In this document: one piece after another, positions 37,045 to 48,970 of the stretch
Numbering within the stretch: the first letter of the stretch is position 1
How the letters are laid out: each line of letters begins with the position of its first letter
DNA from: Alisma plantago-aquatica
Lineage: Eukaryota > Streptophyta > Magnoliopsida > Alismatales > Alismataceae
Direction of reading: 5' to 3'
NCBI GenBank assembly: GCA_963693085.1
Contig: OY856413.1
Location: forward strand, 744,120,556-744,184,555
DNA length: 64,000 bases
The notes under the pieces: model-generated
What the model was told of the DNA's origin: nothing
What the model saw: only the letters and a program-made list of their open reading frames with translations
Databases searched by the model: none
Position numbers and translations under genes: made by a program

Positions 37045-39341
37045 GATTGGGTCTTGTTCCTCCATTCACTAGACTCTAGAACCTTCAATGAATAGATTTT
37101 GTCTCAATAATACTCTTGATCTGTCCTTGCAAATAGAAGGGAGCACAAGTCAGTGTTGTTTGTCTATTTTGGGGAGAGTTTTGGTAAGTCCCCAAGTAAT
37201 GAAAGTTTGGACAAAAATGTGGGGGAAGACATGGCACAAACTTTTTTCCTTAGTTTCTCCTTTATTTGACTCGAGATCTTATTTGAGATTTTGTTATTCT
37301 GTTTGTCTCTCCTTTATTCGAAATGAGACTTTTGTTTGGTTGTGGTTACTTTGACCGCATGTTTTCTCTTGGGCTCATTGGCCTCTTTTATTTATGCCAT
37401 TTCTGTAGACGAAAATCGAAAAGGAGATATATTTATCGAAAAGATGCCACCCCAGACTTAGGGTTTGGCATATAGTGTGATTATTTTCTTTTTGTTGGTT
37501 GGCAAAGAGATAAGAAGGGATGGATGATGAAATGGAAACAAGAGGCTGACTTTTTATTCTTCATTTTATCGGTATATTGGAGTTAGATCATCATATTATA
37601 TCAATTAATTCAGTTAATGCAGAGTAGAGAAGTTTTTACAAAAAAAATTGTAAGTCATATTAGAGGTGTGTGTAGCTTGACCTTTCTGACTCATTATGCT
37701 TATCATCATTTCTAAGGGGAAAGAATGTTTAATTGTTGTCATCACATTTCGGATCTGTTCAAGACACATTTGTCCCTTTAAAATTTCCTTTCGCATGGGT
37801 TAGCTCAAAAAAGGGAATAGTTCATTTATATATTTCCAGTTTTGCATACACCAAAATGGCTGGCTAGGTATAGGCCATAACTCACATGCAGCAGAAACAT
37901 AAAAAGAAATAGGAAAATAAGACAGATGCAAATAATAGATGGGGAAAATTGGTTTAAGGGTGAGAAAGGGAATGGTTAGAGTTGAGGTGGTGAAGAGACA
38001 TATCACCCACCCTCCACCCCAACTTCAAAATTCTTCCCATCTTCTGGTAGAGAAAAATTAAAGATGGAGGGGATTTGATATAGAGTTTGGTGGAGTTGGA
38101 GGTGAAGTATGGGGACATCCAAGAGCACTCAATAGAAACCCTAAGAATGGGTTCCTCTTCCATTGGCGAGATCCTTATCTGAATGCCATCTTGGCCAAAA
38201 AATTGCCATGATCTTTATCTAGTGGTGGTGAGGGTGGTCATGGATGCACACCCCATTCTCCGCATCTTGCATCTAGCCAAGGACTTATCTCCAAGGAAAT
38301 GGCTTGTCAATCATACATCCAGTTGATGATTGGATCTGGTTCGGCCGGTAGAAGTTCACGCATGTGCGTTGGGTGTAAGAAGTGATATTCCCAAGGGACA
38401 TAAGTGTCATGGAAGTAATAGCGGTGAAATTCCTAGTTTGAAGGCCAGGGTTCTTCCTTGGCCTTGGGAAGAACAAGTTGTGATCATTGGGGTTATCCAT
38501 TGAGGTTATTAGTTGTTGATACCATCGATGTAGGTGAGGTGGAATGAGTAAGGATCTTTGGCCTTGTTTTTTATTTTTGAAAGAAAGATGTCAGTGCCTC
38601 TAAACCCTATTCTTTGTCCCTTTTATAACTGCAAAGGAGAGTCTTTATGGATGCCCAAAAAGTCAGTTATTACAACCTATGCATGTGTTACACGTATTCC
38701 ATAAAGATTGCACATCAATCATAGTAAGATATTATGGCTGTGAGTATTGATGATAAGATTGAGACAAAAGAGACCACCATTTCTGGGAAACCACACTTCT
38801 CATAAATGATAAAGACAGATTTAGTAGAAAAATTGTTGTTGAAAATAAAAGGACCTCATTGTCAATCAGAACAAAATCTTCATTTGGCACACAGCCTACT
38901 CCATGTATCCTTATTGATTTGCAAGATCACACATTGTCAAGTAGTTGACTAGTCTTAGGGCTTGATGGATAGATATGTATTTTCATCATTATCTTGTTGT
39001 GCCATGCCGTCTATTCATCAATCAGATTGGATCATCAAGAGCATATCCCTCCCCTTTCTTCCTTCTCTCTCCTCTCTCTTTCTCTTTTTTGAAGTAATTA
39101 TGTGGAAAAAAAAAGATAATTAAATAAAAATATGAAAAAAGGAATCAAGAAAGGGCTAGTTTGGCTCTCAGCAAGTGTGATGGTTCAACATTATGGACCT
39201 GACTAATGATAAGGTTACTCATGTTGAGTATGTGACTAGGGTTTTTGAACCTTTGTCTTTCGAAACTACATGTCCTGGATCATGGTTAGATTATGTACAT
39301 ACCTTTCTTGGGGGAGAGTCTTTATCACCTTGTTTAGTTCC
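37045..39341 (-). other. Athila 3' region (env-like area, unrecognised)
   Basis: Downstream of the protease on the minus strand I see only short frames, such as 38285-38500 and 37800-38163, with no RT or integrase motif. Athila elements often carry an env-like open frame here. A hydrophobic stretch near 37900 could be a remnant of a membrane segment, but no firm match can be claimed. Confidence 0.4.
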
Positions 39342-39928
39342 CTAGAGGATTTCTTTTTGTCGTTCTAGATTACTCTCTGCCTTAAAAGCTTCAATCGAAT
39401 TATGCATCTTCTTTAAATCTTTGATGACCCAAAATTCAATCCTCTTCTTTCCTGGTTGTAGGATGAGTTTTCTGGCTTCAACATCTACTAAGGATCTTGC
39501 ACTGTCTATAAATGGTCTCCCCAAAATGAAAGGGAATCAGTTTTCCTCTTTGATCTGCATTACCATGAAATCACATGGGACATTGGTGTCATGTCCTAAC
39601 TTCACCGGGACATCTTCGATTATTCCCAAGGTTTTATAAGGGATGCATTGGCTAGTTGAATGATCATAGATATTCGTAGGAGGTCAGTGAATCCAAGACA
39701 TTGGCATAAAGTGTATGGCATGATAGATATTCTTGCACCTAAGTTAGCTAGTCCCTTGTAGTAAGTGTCATCTCCTAAGAAGCAGTCTATCCCAAATGAA
39801 TTGGGGTCTTTTTGCTTCTGAGGCATCTGATTATGAATTATGTCAAAGGTCATATGTGCTAGATTGACAATCTCACATTCCTCAATCATGTACTTCTTGG
39901 AAAGAAGGGCTTGAGATATTTGCACCAT
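39342..39928 (-). pseudogene. Athila protease remnant, catalytic Asp replaced
   Basis: The frame at 39928-39620 contains LANLGARISIMPYTL. Athila-type proteases have DLGAS followed by xxLMPYS here, so the catalytic Asp is Asn (codon at about 39743-39745) and the following Ser is Arg. The next frame, 39524-39342, carries the flap-to-C-terminal motif GRPFIDSARSLVDVE. A frame change separates the two. It lies downstream of gag, as expected. Confidence 0.85.
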
Positions 39929-40576
39929 GTTTGCATTTTGGCTAATGCATTGAGGAACAGGATGTTGATGTGGAGTTTCTTCATAGTGACTTTGAATCTC
40001 ATGAATTGGTCATCCATCTTGGTCTACATGAGGCTACCTGTATATGGTACACGAGGCTTGTACATAGGTTCTTCGGGTTCCATCAGTGGTTTAGACATGG
40101 TTGTTGGTGTTGCGACAGCTTAATTCTCATTGGTGCTTGGTTGAGCTGACATCACAGGGGGATCTATTGTCTGAACTTCTACTGGACTAACTTTTTGGTG
40201 GTCATTTGGGCAACTCAGAGCCCCGACTCGGGTGTCTTCATTTTTTTCTAGGACGATCAAAGGATGGAGTGGAGTTTGGAAGTGTAGAGTACATATTTCC
40301 TTACCTAGTCATTACATTGTTTAGCTGCTTCAGATGATTGGGACTATTTTCTAATTGATCTGCAATCGTGCCCGTCGGGGGTTGTTGACTAGCTGTTAAG
40401 AGGGTGATTTGTGAATCCAATGCCTTTTGATTGGTTGTGGCATTGGCTAATTGAGTTTGGTATGTCACCATCATCTCTTGAAGTGTCTTCATTGGGGATT
40501 ATGTCGGTGTTGCCTCTATTTGCAATTGTGGGCCTGATTCAGATTCTGATACTACTGCCACTGCTGGTAGTTCCTA

Positions 40577-40579
40577 TTA
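40577..40579. other. MITE target duplication, left (TTA)
   Basis: TTA, with its copy at 41594-41596. A three-base TTA/TAA duplication is typical of PIF/Harbinger elements. Confidence 0.7.
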
Positions 40580-41593
40580 GGCTCTGATTGGTTTGTCGTA
40601 ACTGGTCTGGAAAACACATTACTAGAATTCCTTGAGCAGTTTTTCATGATTGGTTTAAAGTAAGTGTTGGAACTTGAGTTCCGTGACTTCCGGGGAGTTA
40701 CAGACTTACATACAAAACACAGTTCCTGAGTTCCCTCTTAAAAAGAGCAGAAAACGAGTTCCGGGACAACTAACAACATTTCTTATACAATTATATTCTT
40801 CATTTGTTATAAGTGACACATGTAAGATATTTATGACTAGAATATTAATGGTAAGGATATAGTTTGTTGTTAAAACCACAACATAATATGACAAAATATC
40901 ATACAATATAATCGCACTATGTAAAATATTTAACATTATAACCATCATTATCAGTACAATCTACAAAATAAAAAATACAAACATCATGAAAAAAAACACA
41001 GCACCATGTGAAAATAATATGATTTACGTAATATATTTTTATTCTTCATGTTTAAACAATATGATGTGAAAAATGATAATTAACTGTAACCATGTACGAA
41101 TAATATAGTAAAAATTTCTTACAGAAATAATGTAAAAATTAATATTCTGCATTGCGTTAAACAATGATGAACCAAAATTTATATTTACAATCACATAAAA
41201 TGTGGATATTATAACAATACTTTGTATACACAAAGTGAAATAAAAATATTGTGATGTGATTTTAATCATAATATTTTTATTAAGATTATAATTGTACTAT
41301 AATAAAATATTTTTAAAGGAGCAACATCTGCACCATAACCACTTGTTGTGGTTATTATGATTTAAGAATATTATGATTTTTTAAGGATATGATTCCTTTT
41401 TTTATGCCTTTGCCCTCCTCACTATTTGTATTATACAATAAAAATTAACAATTTTTTTTATAATTTCCATATTTACACTTACAACAAACCCATCACATGG
41501 AACTGAATGGAACTTAACTTCCGGAAACTGAACTAGAGTTCTCAGAAAATGAGTTCCATGGAACTCATGACTTACACCAAACCAATAGGAGCC
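40580..41593. mobile_element. PIF/Harbinger-like (Tourist-type) MITE, 1,014 bp
   Basis: The ends are imperfect inverted repeats: GGCTCTGATTGGTTTG at the left, GGCTCCTATTGGTTTG when the right end is read on the minus strand. Both are flanked by TTA. A second inverted block lies inside (GTAAG...GAGTTCC near 40660, mirrored near 41550-41575). The body is very AT-rich with no transposase motif, so it is non-autonomous. It interrupts Athila gag. The 8-bp duplication expected of hAT or the 9-bp one of Mutator elements was not seen. Confidence 0.78.
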
Positions 41594-43070
41594 TTAGGAA
41601 AATTGAATATGAAATTTCCCTAGTTGTGTGGGCCAGTTTAGGTTGACGGTGCTCTGGTCTGAGTGGGTTGTGTGATGCTCTATTGATTTGGACTCTCAGC
41701 TCCAGCGGGGTTCCCGTATTGGAAACTAGGGTGGCAGTGAGCTAGATTAGGGCTATGGTAGTCTTGCCCTGGGATAGTGTGAATTGATTTCACATATTTG
41801 GATTGGGTGACTATATATTGTTGCTCAGCTTGGTGCTCATGGAATGTAGCATACAATTGTTGACAATGGATTGTGTTGTAATCCACTACATGGCAAAATT
41901 CACAAGAAGGTGCAATGATTTGATTTGTACTTGAGGTGTCAGGTTCTTCCTCTCATATGCATTAAAGGATTTTTTGAGGTTATCCTACTTGAAAGAGATA
42001 TTTTAGCATTTTGGAAATAGATTTGAGTTCTTAATGATCCTAAACCATATCTACTTTAAGGACACCCTTGCCTAAAGGCTTGGTCCAATGAATCTGATCC
42101 TCATCCATGAGGTTGACTATCTTTAGTGCATTATCAAAGCTCTGTCTCATGAAGTTTCCATCAGATGAAGAGTCGAGGAAATTCTTTGTCTCTTCATCAA
42201 CCCACCAATAGAAAATTTCTATGATTTAATTTTTTGAGATGCCATGATTTGGTCACTTGTTTAGGAGTTTGTTGAATCGTTCCCATGCTTCATATAGATA
42301 TTCTTTGGGCACTTGATTAAACCTCGTGGTCTGTCCTTTGATCAAATATTTCACTGAGGGTGGGTAGAATTTCTCTAGAAACTTTTTTACTATGGCCTCC
42401 CATGTTGTGATCGGGTCCCCTCAAAGGGTGATGTATCATGCTCTAGCTATCATTTAGGGAATTAGAAGAGTTGTAGTTACATGGCATCATCAGTGACTCT
42501 GGATGGCTTCATCATTGAGCAAAGGTTGATGAATTTGAGGAGATGTTCTCGACAGTTATATCCAATCCTTCATGTAAAGGTAGAATTTCATAGTAGTTTG
42601 AACCACTGCGATTGATCTCGGTCAGGTTGCCTAGAGGTTGAAATGGATGATTCAAGTCGATGCCTTTAGGGATAGAGAAATTCCATAATTTTTTGGTGTG
42701 TTTTGCAGATTGGGAAACTTCTAAGTTGTTTTAAATTCGACTTCCACCTACTCCATGGATCCTACGGCGAGTAATTCTTGTTGGGTCATGATAGACACTT
42801 CAATTCACACTTGGATAGGTGCTTCTGCAGCTGTTGTGTTTGCCATGGTTTTCTCCTTGTGAAGTCTTTTAAGATCTCTCTCAATTTTGTGATCGAATAA
42901 CAAGCCCGAGTCAAGACTTTTAGATCTTTGCATGTACTAGGAGCACCTAAAAGAATGCAGAATGATTGTGAGGTTATGAGTTTAGTTCCATAAGATCTTC
43001 AATAATATCAAGCATAAAAAGAAAAACCCTAATTACACTTATACTTCCAAAAAAAAATTAACTGCCATTG

Positions 43071-43090
43071 TTCCCGACAACGACACCAAT
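43071..43090 (-). other. Athila primer-binding site
   Basis: The minus strand reads TTGGTGTCGTTGTCGGGAAC, three bases after the LTR end. It is the decayed form of the TTGGCGCCGTTGCCGGGGA motif found at this place in Athila/Tat elements. The differences are mostly C-to-T or G-to-A. Confidence 0.8.
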
Positions 43091-43093
43091 TTT

Positions 43094-44572
43094 TGACGGG
43101 GCTCCAAATGGTGCACCAATAAGAACCCTAAAACAATAACTCTTAGGTTTAACCGAAAGTAGTGCACTAATTTCCCACTCCACATGAGTGGAAGCCTTAT
43201 TACAATATACTTAAGGATCAAAACCAAAGGACAACCTTTTTAAGAAGTTTTGTATATTTAGAAGTATTAGGAGTAATAATCATCACTGATTAGTCGATTA
43301 GTTTATTAAACTAATTGCTACCAGCAAAAACAATGATTAAAGAGGTAAATAATTGAACATAAAAAGTATCATGGCATGGGGTTTTCTTTTAAAATTCTAT
43401 GTAATTATCCTAGCAAGATCTAACTCCTTAATAAAAGTTTACCAAATAGAGGCTTAGTTATTGCACCCTCATGGGATATAGATCCTTGCATGGATTAAAC
43501 TCCCTTGAAACTGCCCAAACTCCACACTCAAGTTCCTAGTTGATTCTAACTAAACTCCCTCACTATGACCGACCATTCTCGACATGTTAGAAGATCATAA
43601 CCCAATCATATCACTATCCCTTTTTGACACCTCAAGGGGATAATAAGATTGTTTTAGATTTCCATTTATGCTCACAGCAACCTACATATCCATGATTATA
43701 ACATACATGCAAAACAAGTCGTCAATTTGCAAGGCAAGGATATAAGCATAATGATACTATATTTATTTATAGTATCGTTGAGTTTAGATATAGTCTAGGA
43801 TAAAATACGGGCTATTGGGGCTAGTCCCCATGCCCAAGCACAAATGTCTACTCACTCATGGAGAGAGACAAGAGTGAAAAGATAGAAAGAACAATAGAGG
43901 GGATCATGACACCTGATGTAGGAAGACCAATCTCTCCACTATGGTCGCCGCCTCCTTACTCCTTGCTAGAGTTTGTGTTGCACAATGTGGCTTCTAATCG
44001 CCAACAAGAGACCCTTTAGAATGGACGATAAGGGTTCTTTTATAGATGCATTCCTCGTTGTCAAAACCCTAATGTTGAACACTTGTAGTTGAAGACAGCT
44101 AATTGCATTTCCCATACTCGGTCCAATAGGCAACTCACGTGGGTTACTCAATTTGGACCTCACGTCCAGTTCCCAAGTTGACCAGTGTGGATCAAACTGG
44201 AATAAGATGAATGCTAGGAGTGTGAATCAAAATTGAAAAATATGGAAGACTCCTAGTATAAAGCGGCTCGAGTCAGTCGAGTGGTGAAACCCTCTCGCTT
44301 GACTAGGTGGTTGGAAGGTGGATAATGGAAAGCTTATTGGGCCTTCCTTCCCTTAAGGTGTAGCATCATGGGGGCTTTATCGTCCATCTGGGCATTGTCA
44401 CATATTTTTAGCGAGTTCTGCATAGAAAGTATATAAAGTGCATTAAAGTTCAAAAAAGAGGAGATAATTGCATTTATGTGAACATAAAGCTAAAACTAGA
44501 AAATAGAAACATAAAAACCTTAAAAAATCAAGTAAAACAATATGAAAAGATGGGTATAAATGTACTCATCAC
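43094..44572 (-). repeat. Athila 5' LTR
   Basis: 1,479 bp, TGATGAGT...CCCCGTCA on the minus strand, paired with 7326-8806. The CGTAT duplication follows at 44573-44577. Confidence 0.92.
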
Positions 44573-44577
44573 GTATA

Positions 44578-46073
44578 TCTAGTGGGAACTGCCACTGTGT
44601 ATTCTGGAATGGCTATGGGGGTGTGTCTTGGATTTGGTGGGCGTTCATGAGGGAAGGTAGGATGCTTGTTTTGCTGAGATGAACTCGTGTCTCCCGCTTT
44701 ATTGGAAGACCTTCCCTGCTTTTTCTTTTGGCTCCAGTCAAGGCTCCATGTGACCCTTGCGACAACATTTTCAACAACAATGACCTCCTATGCTTCTTTA
44801 GTGTCTGTTTGATCCTCCAGACTGTGGAACCTATTCAAGGATTAGGGAATCCTCTTCTGTGCATTTGCAGTAGTTGATTTCATTTGCTTCCTATGAATCA
44901 TCTTGGCATGGATGATATCCGTAAAAGCTTCTTGTCTTTGTGGGTTTTCTTCAATTATCGTGCATGTCTCTGTGCTTGTCCTTTTAGCTACATTTTCTTT
45001 CTCCATTCTCTTCTTGAATTCCTTTTCTAGATGCCCCACTCTCCCAAAATGCATTCAAATGAAGGGTATGTTCTCATACTCAATTTTGTACTTGACTCCA
45101 ACAATTGATATCATGGGAAAAAAAGGTTGCCACATGTTGAGTTCAATAGAAATTCATGCAAAATGCAAGGTTGCTCTATGTTGAGTTCAATAGTAATTCA
45201 TACAAAATGCTACCTCTATTATAACTTGGTATTCATACCAACTTCAATAGTTTTATCGATGTTGTCCCCAATTTTCTTCAACAACGTCTCTTGGTAAAGG
45301 TGTATGGGCATGTTGGGTATCCTTGCCCATGATACCACTTTGGGTGGCATCGCAACATCTAGAGAAAAGCTAGAAAACCATCTTTGTACAGTCAGGTATG
45401 ACCCAAAGATAGGCCATGGTCCTCCTACCAAGGCATTAATGTAGTCTTCCTTCATTTACAGTTGCATCATATAGAAATTGTTCGCTACATCAATCAAATT
45501 GAATCCTCAAATTGGCTTATAGAGCATGATGATCTTGTCACATAGAGTTAGGAATCTAATCACCCCAAAAAGTGGTTTAACTATCACAATATATTGCCAG
45601 GGTTTCACCAAATCCTCCATGGCTATTTGATGGAGATTGAAAGTAGGGGATCCATGTTCTGTGCAGACCAAGATGTCTGATGATTTTCATTCAATAGCAT
45701 AGGTTTCCACATCAATCATAATAAAGGTGTGTGGGTTTCCTAGTGTGCCTCCCCATACTATATCCCTATAGGACAAGTGGGAGGCTTGTGGGCATTCCAG
45801 AGTCTCTGATCCATCGTGATTGCTCCCAGACATTAGTGGGAATTGTGTTGCGGAACCGATTGCATCTACATCCATAGAACTCAGGATAGAATTTGGATGT
45901 TTTTGATGGCCCGATCCGTCACTCGAGAAGTTGAGGCAGAGTCATGTTGCACCCAGTGTGATGGAGATGTTTAATCTTGATGAGTCATTATCTCCTTTGT
46001 CATCTGGAGACCCCTAATCTCCTTGGCATTCTCCACTGCCATACACACTAGGATCATCCCTAGGAGACGCCAT
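44578..46073 (-). pseudogene. L1 LINE ORF1 (5' part of the split LINE)
   Basis: The probable start is the ATG at 46073 (MASPRDDPSVYGSG, then a stop). At 45455-45219 the frame reads NALVGGPWPIFGSYLTVQRW followed by MPPKVVSWARIPNMPIHLY. This is the DUF4283-type domain of plant L1 ORF1 proteins, which bind the element's RNA. A degenerate zinc knuckle (MHFGRVGHLEKEF) lies at about 45054-45016. Stops and frame changes break the frame. The rest of the LINE is at 2950-7320. Confidence 0.82.
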
Positions 46074-46629
46074 TGAGGTTAATTATGCTTACTTTTGCGA
46101 GTTAAGATTGCTAAACCTTGCTAAGATGGGTATAGTGAACATTAATTTGATAAACTAAAAAATATTGATATAAAATGTATTCTCATCAAAGTAAGGTAAT
46201 CTTCTAGGATAAGGGAGTCAAATTGGGTGATAGTACACAAAGGGCATAAGTAAATCATTTAGTAAAAAATGAAGTAAATAACAACTCTTAATTAATTATA
46301 TAATAATAAATAAGTTAGTTAATAAACAAAAAATGTGATTTGGTTCATGTCAGGAACACTGGTGGGATATATTGAAAATGGGTAGATTTTGATATGAAAT
46401 TCTCTTGAAGGGGTGGAGCATTGTAACATACTTGAATCTAGATTCATAGTTTAACTATCTCGTATTCTAGGTGCCTTATCAAGTATATTAATACCTATTT
46501 ATCTTTCCCCTTTTTTACTCCCAAGTCTAAATGACTAAACCCTTGTTTTTATGATGACTAACCATTCCACTTATTTGTGTCTAACACTTCTATTTAAGTG
46601 ATTTGGATTAGGTATAGACACACTACAAA
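46074..46629. other. Flank between the LINE and the 5.25-kb-LTR element
   Basis: It probably holds the LINE 5' UTR and a fragment of an older element. At 46403-46434 the plus strand has a gypsy-type polypurine tract followed by TGTAACATAC, like the LARD 3' junction. No gene is seen. ACAAA at 46625-46629 is the left TSD of the next element. Confidence 0.5.
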
Positions 46630-47561
46630 TATAATGATCCTGACCTGGGATATGACGTAACCCTATTTGTTTTGGCTAATTAGGTTGCTTAGAAATTTTA
46701 TATAATCCTGTAAGGTGTTTTGTTATCATGTGACACACTTATGTTCCAATTTTGGTCCTGATTGAATGTTGTTTAAGCAATGTTCCTTTATTTTGGACCA
46801 AAGTGCAATTTACCCAATATGAGGGGCTATATTGCAAAATTTCACATGTTGAACATGCCTTAAGTGTTTTAGCATCATAAGAGAGAGAATTATGCTAAGT
46901 GGTGGCCTGTGTAAAGCCTAAATTCCAAGTTTTAACATGTTTGAATAATGTTAGTACCTTGTGCACCAATTTTGGTACAAATTGTAATTTACCCAAAATG
47001 AAGGATTGATATGCAAATTACCAGATCTAGAGTGTCCCTACTTCCTATATGTATCATTTATAGGATATTGAATGAATGAGACACCATGTTTGAATCAATT
47101 ATGAGTGATGGTATTCTTGGTGATGAAAAGTCCAAGAAAGGGGTTGAATGGAAACCCTAATTTGAGCTTGTATTAAGTGTATCGGGTTGTAGTGATTAAA
47201 TGGGACTCCTTATCGACCAAGTAGCCAAATATGAGACCCCAATATCGTGTTGTTAACTCTTTGAATCTTCAAAAACGAGCTAAGCACCTCAATAAAGCAA
47301 TGGTTATTGGCTTGAAACTTTCCTTTGGAAAAGGTTGCATTGAATTTGTGAATATAATAATGTGAGTGGAAGTGGCTTGTCCTAGAAGATAACCAAAGGG
47401 GGGCGAACCTTATCCCTTGAATTATCCTCAAGTTTTTATTTTTCATGTCAAGATAAAGATGGAGTGCATGCAAGTACATGTGTCAACCATGCATGGACAT
47501 GTGGCACCTAGTAGCTTAAATTGATGACACCTCATTTTCACACTTCTTCATGAACAACAAG

Positions 47562-47569
47562 TATATATA
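47562..47569 (+). promoter_or_regulatory. TATA box of the 5' LTR
   Basis: TATATATA followed by CCCC, conserved in the 3' LTR at 55785-55792. U3 is about 0.93 kb, leaving about 4.3 kb of R/U5 to be transcribed. Confidence 0.65.
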
Positions 47570-47699
47570 CCCCTTCTTTCACCCCTTAGTGAACTTTTTC
47601 GAATCCTACCACCTCCTTTATCTTAGATATTGTGCATGGAGCATTTTTTCATTCATAGGTGATGTGGTATTGTGCATAGGCCTTGGGTATTGGCCTTAG

Positions 47700-48970
47700 C
47701 AAGTTGATATCGGCCTAGCAAGGTGATATCGACCTAGCAAGGTGATATCGCCCATAGTGGAGTGTTTTTGGCCACAAGTGAAGGGGATATCAGACACAAG
47801 TGATGGAATATCGTGCAAGGGTAGTCAAGTATCGTTCACGGTACTAAGGAGCAAGAGGGAGCTCAATACTTAACCCTAAGGTGAGGCCATGATCATCTTC
47901 AACCTTGGATTGAAGCATGATTTTAGGGTTATGATCTTCCTTTCTTTTCTTCTTCACCAATTTCTTATCATTGGTGATTCCTTGTATATGAAGGGGTTTT
48001 GACGAGCCTTGGACTTTTGATAAGTCATCTTCAACCTTAGTAACATGGATCTTTGGATCTTGGAGCTTTGAAGTTGTTCTTGAGGTGGGTTATATAACTT
48101 GAACTCTATCATGTTATTATTCATCACCTAAATTGCTATACTTAATGATCTGCTTTTAATTCCGAAATTTTCTAAAATAGTTGATGACATTATGAGTTCT
48201 AGTAGTTTCTTAGATCTGTTTCCATTAACTATAATAGTTAGAACAAAGGTATACAGCTTGGAGAAGATGGTATCACCTTATAAAGTGATATCGAGTTCAA
48301 GCACACAAGCAAGCACCTCTAACCCGATATGGTGATGCACCTACTTCACTAAAATGATATGGATATGATTTAATACTTTATTTCACGATATGAGGTCAAG
48401 CAAACACCTCAAAAATGATATTGGGCTAAGCACACACCTCTTTGCCCAATATGGTGTGAAGCAAGAACACACCTCTTTGCCCGATATGGTGTGAAGCACA
48501 CACACATCTCTTTGACCGATATGGTGTGAAGCACACACACACCTCTTTGCCCGATATGGTGTGAAGCACACATACACCTCTAAAGTGATATGGTAAGAAA
48601 GCACACACCTCTTTGCCTGATATGGTGTGAAGCACACACACCCCTCTAAAGTGATATGGTAAGCAAGCACACACCTCTTTGCCCGATATGGTGTGAAGCA
48701 CACACACCTCAAAAGTGATATGGAAGCATACATACACCTCAAGGGTGATATGGAAGCACACATACATCTCAAACCCGATATGGTAAGCACACATACACAT
48801 CAAGGCCGATATGGTAAGCATACATACACCTCAAACCCAAGATGGTAAGCACACATACACCTCTAGGTGATATAGGTAGCAAGTATACATCATTAAAATG
48901 ATATTGGGTTAAGCATACACCTTTTGGATGATATGGTGTTGAGCACATATCTCTAAAATGATATGGTGGG
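47700..48970. repeat. GATATGG/GATATCG tandem array in the 5' LTR
   Basis: It begins with GATATCG repeats spaced about 22-25 bp (47708-47800). From about 48270 it becomes a denser array of roughly 35-45-bp units with two alternating forms, CCTCTTTGCCCGATATGG and CCTCTAAAGTGATATGG, joined by GAAGCACACACA-like linkers. Open frames on the minus strand encode Cys-rich repeats only because the unit happens to lack stops. Confidence 0.85.

Larger units (their letters stand above)
40290..42846 (-). pseudogene. Athila gag (stops, split by a MITE)
   Basis: The likely start is the ATG at 42846 (MANTTAAEAPIQV, then a stop). At 42304-42239 the frame reads YLYEAWERFNKLLNK, a stop where Cys is expected, then PNHGI, the retrotransposon gag core of Athila. 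It continues as FYWWVDEETKNFLDSSSDG to about 42040. A C-terminal gag piece lies beyond the MITE at 40492-40301 (SPNHLKQLNNVMTR, like the family's N-P-K-E-x-x-x-A-V-T-L-R-S end). The MITE at 40580-41593 separates the parts. Confidence 0.82.
7326..44572 (-). mobile_element. Athila-type Ty3/gypsy retrotransposon (interrupted, defective)
   Basis: The element runs on the minus strand: 5' LTR 43094-44572, primer-binding site, gag (42846 to about 40290), protease (about 39928-39342), a long 3' region, polypurine tract and 3' LTR 7326-8806. I see no reverse transcriptase, RNase H or integrase between the protease and the 3' region, so it is non-autonomous. It is interrupted twice: by a MITE in gag (40580-41593) and by a copia element (8989-37032) near its 3' end. 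Its flanks are the two halves of one L1 LINE, with TSD CATAT/CGTAT. By eye its LTRs differ at roughly 15% of positions, the highest of the nest. Confidence 0.9.
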
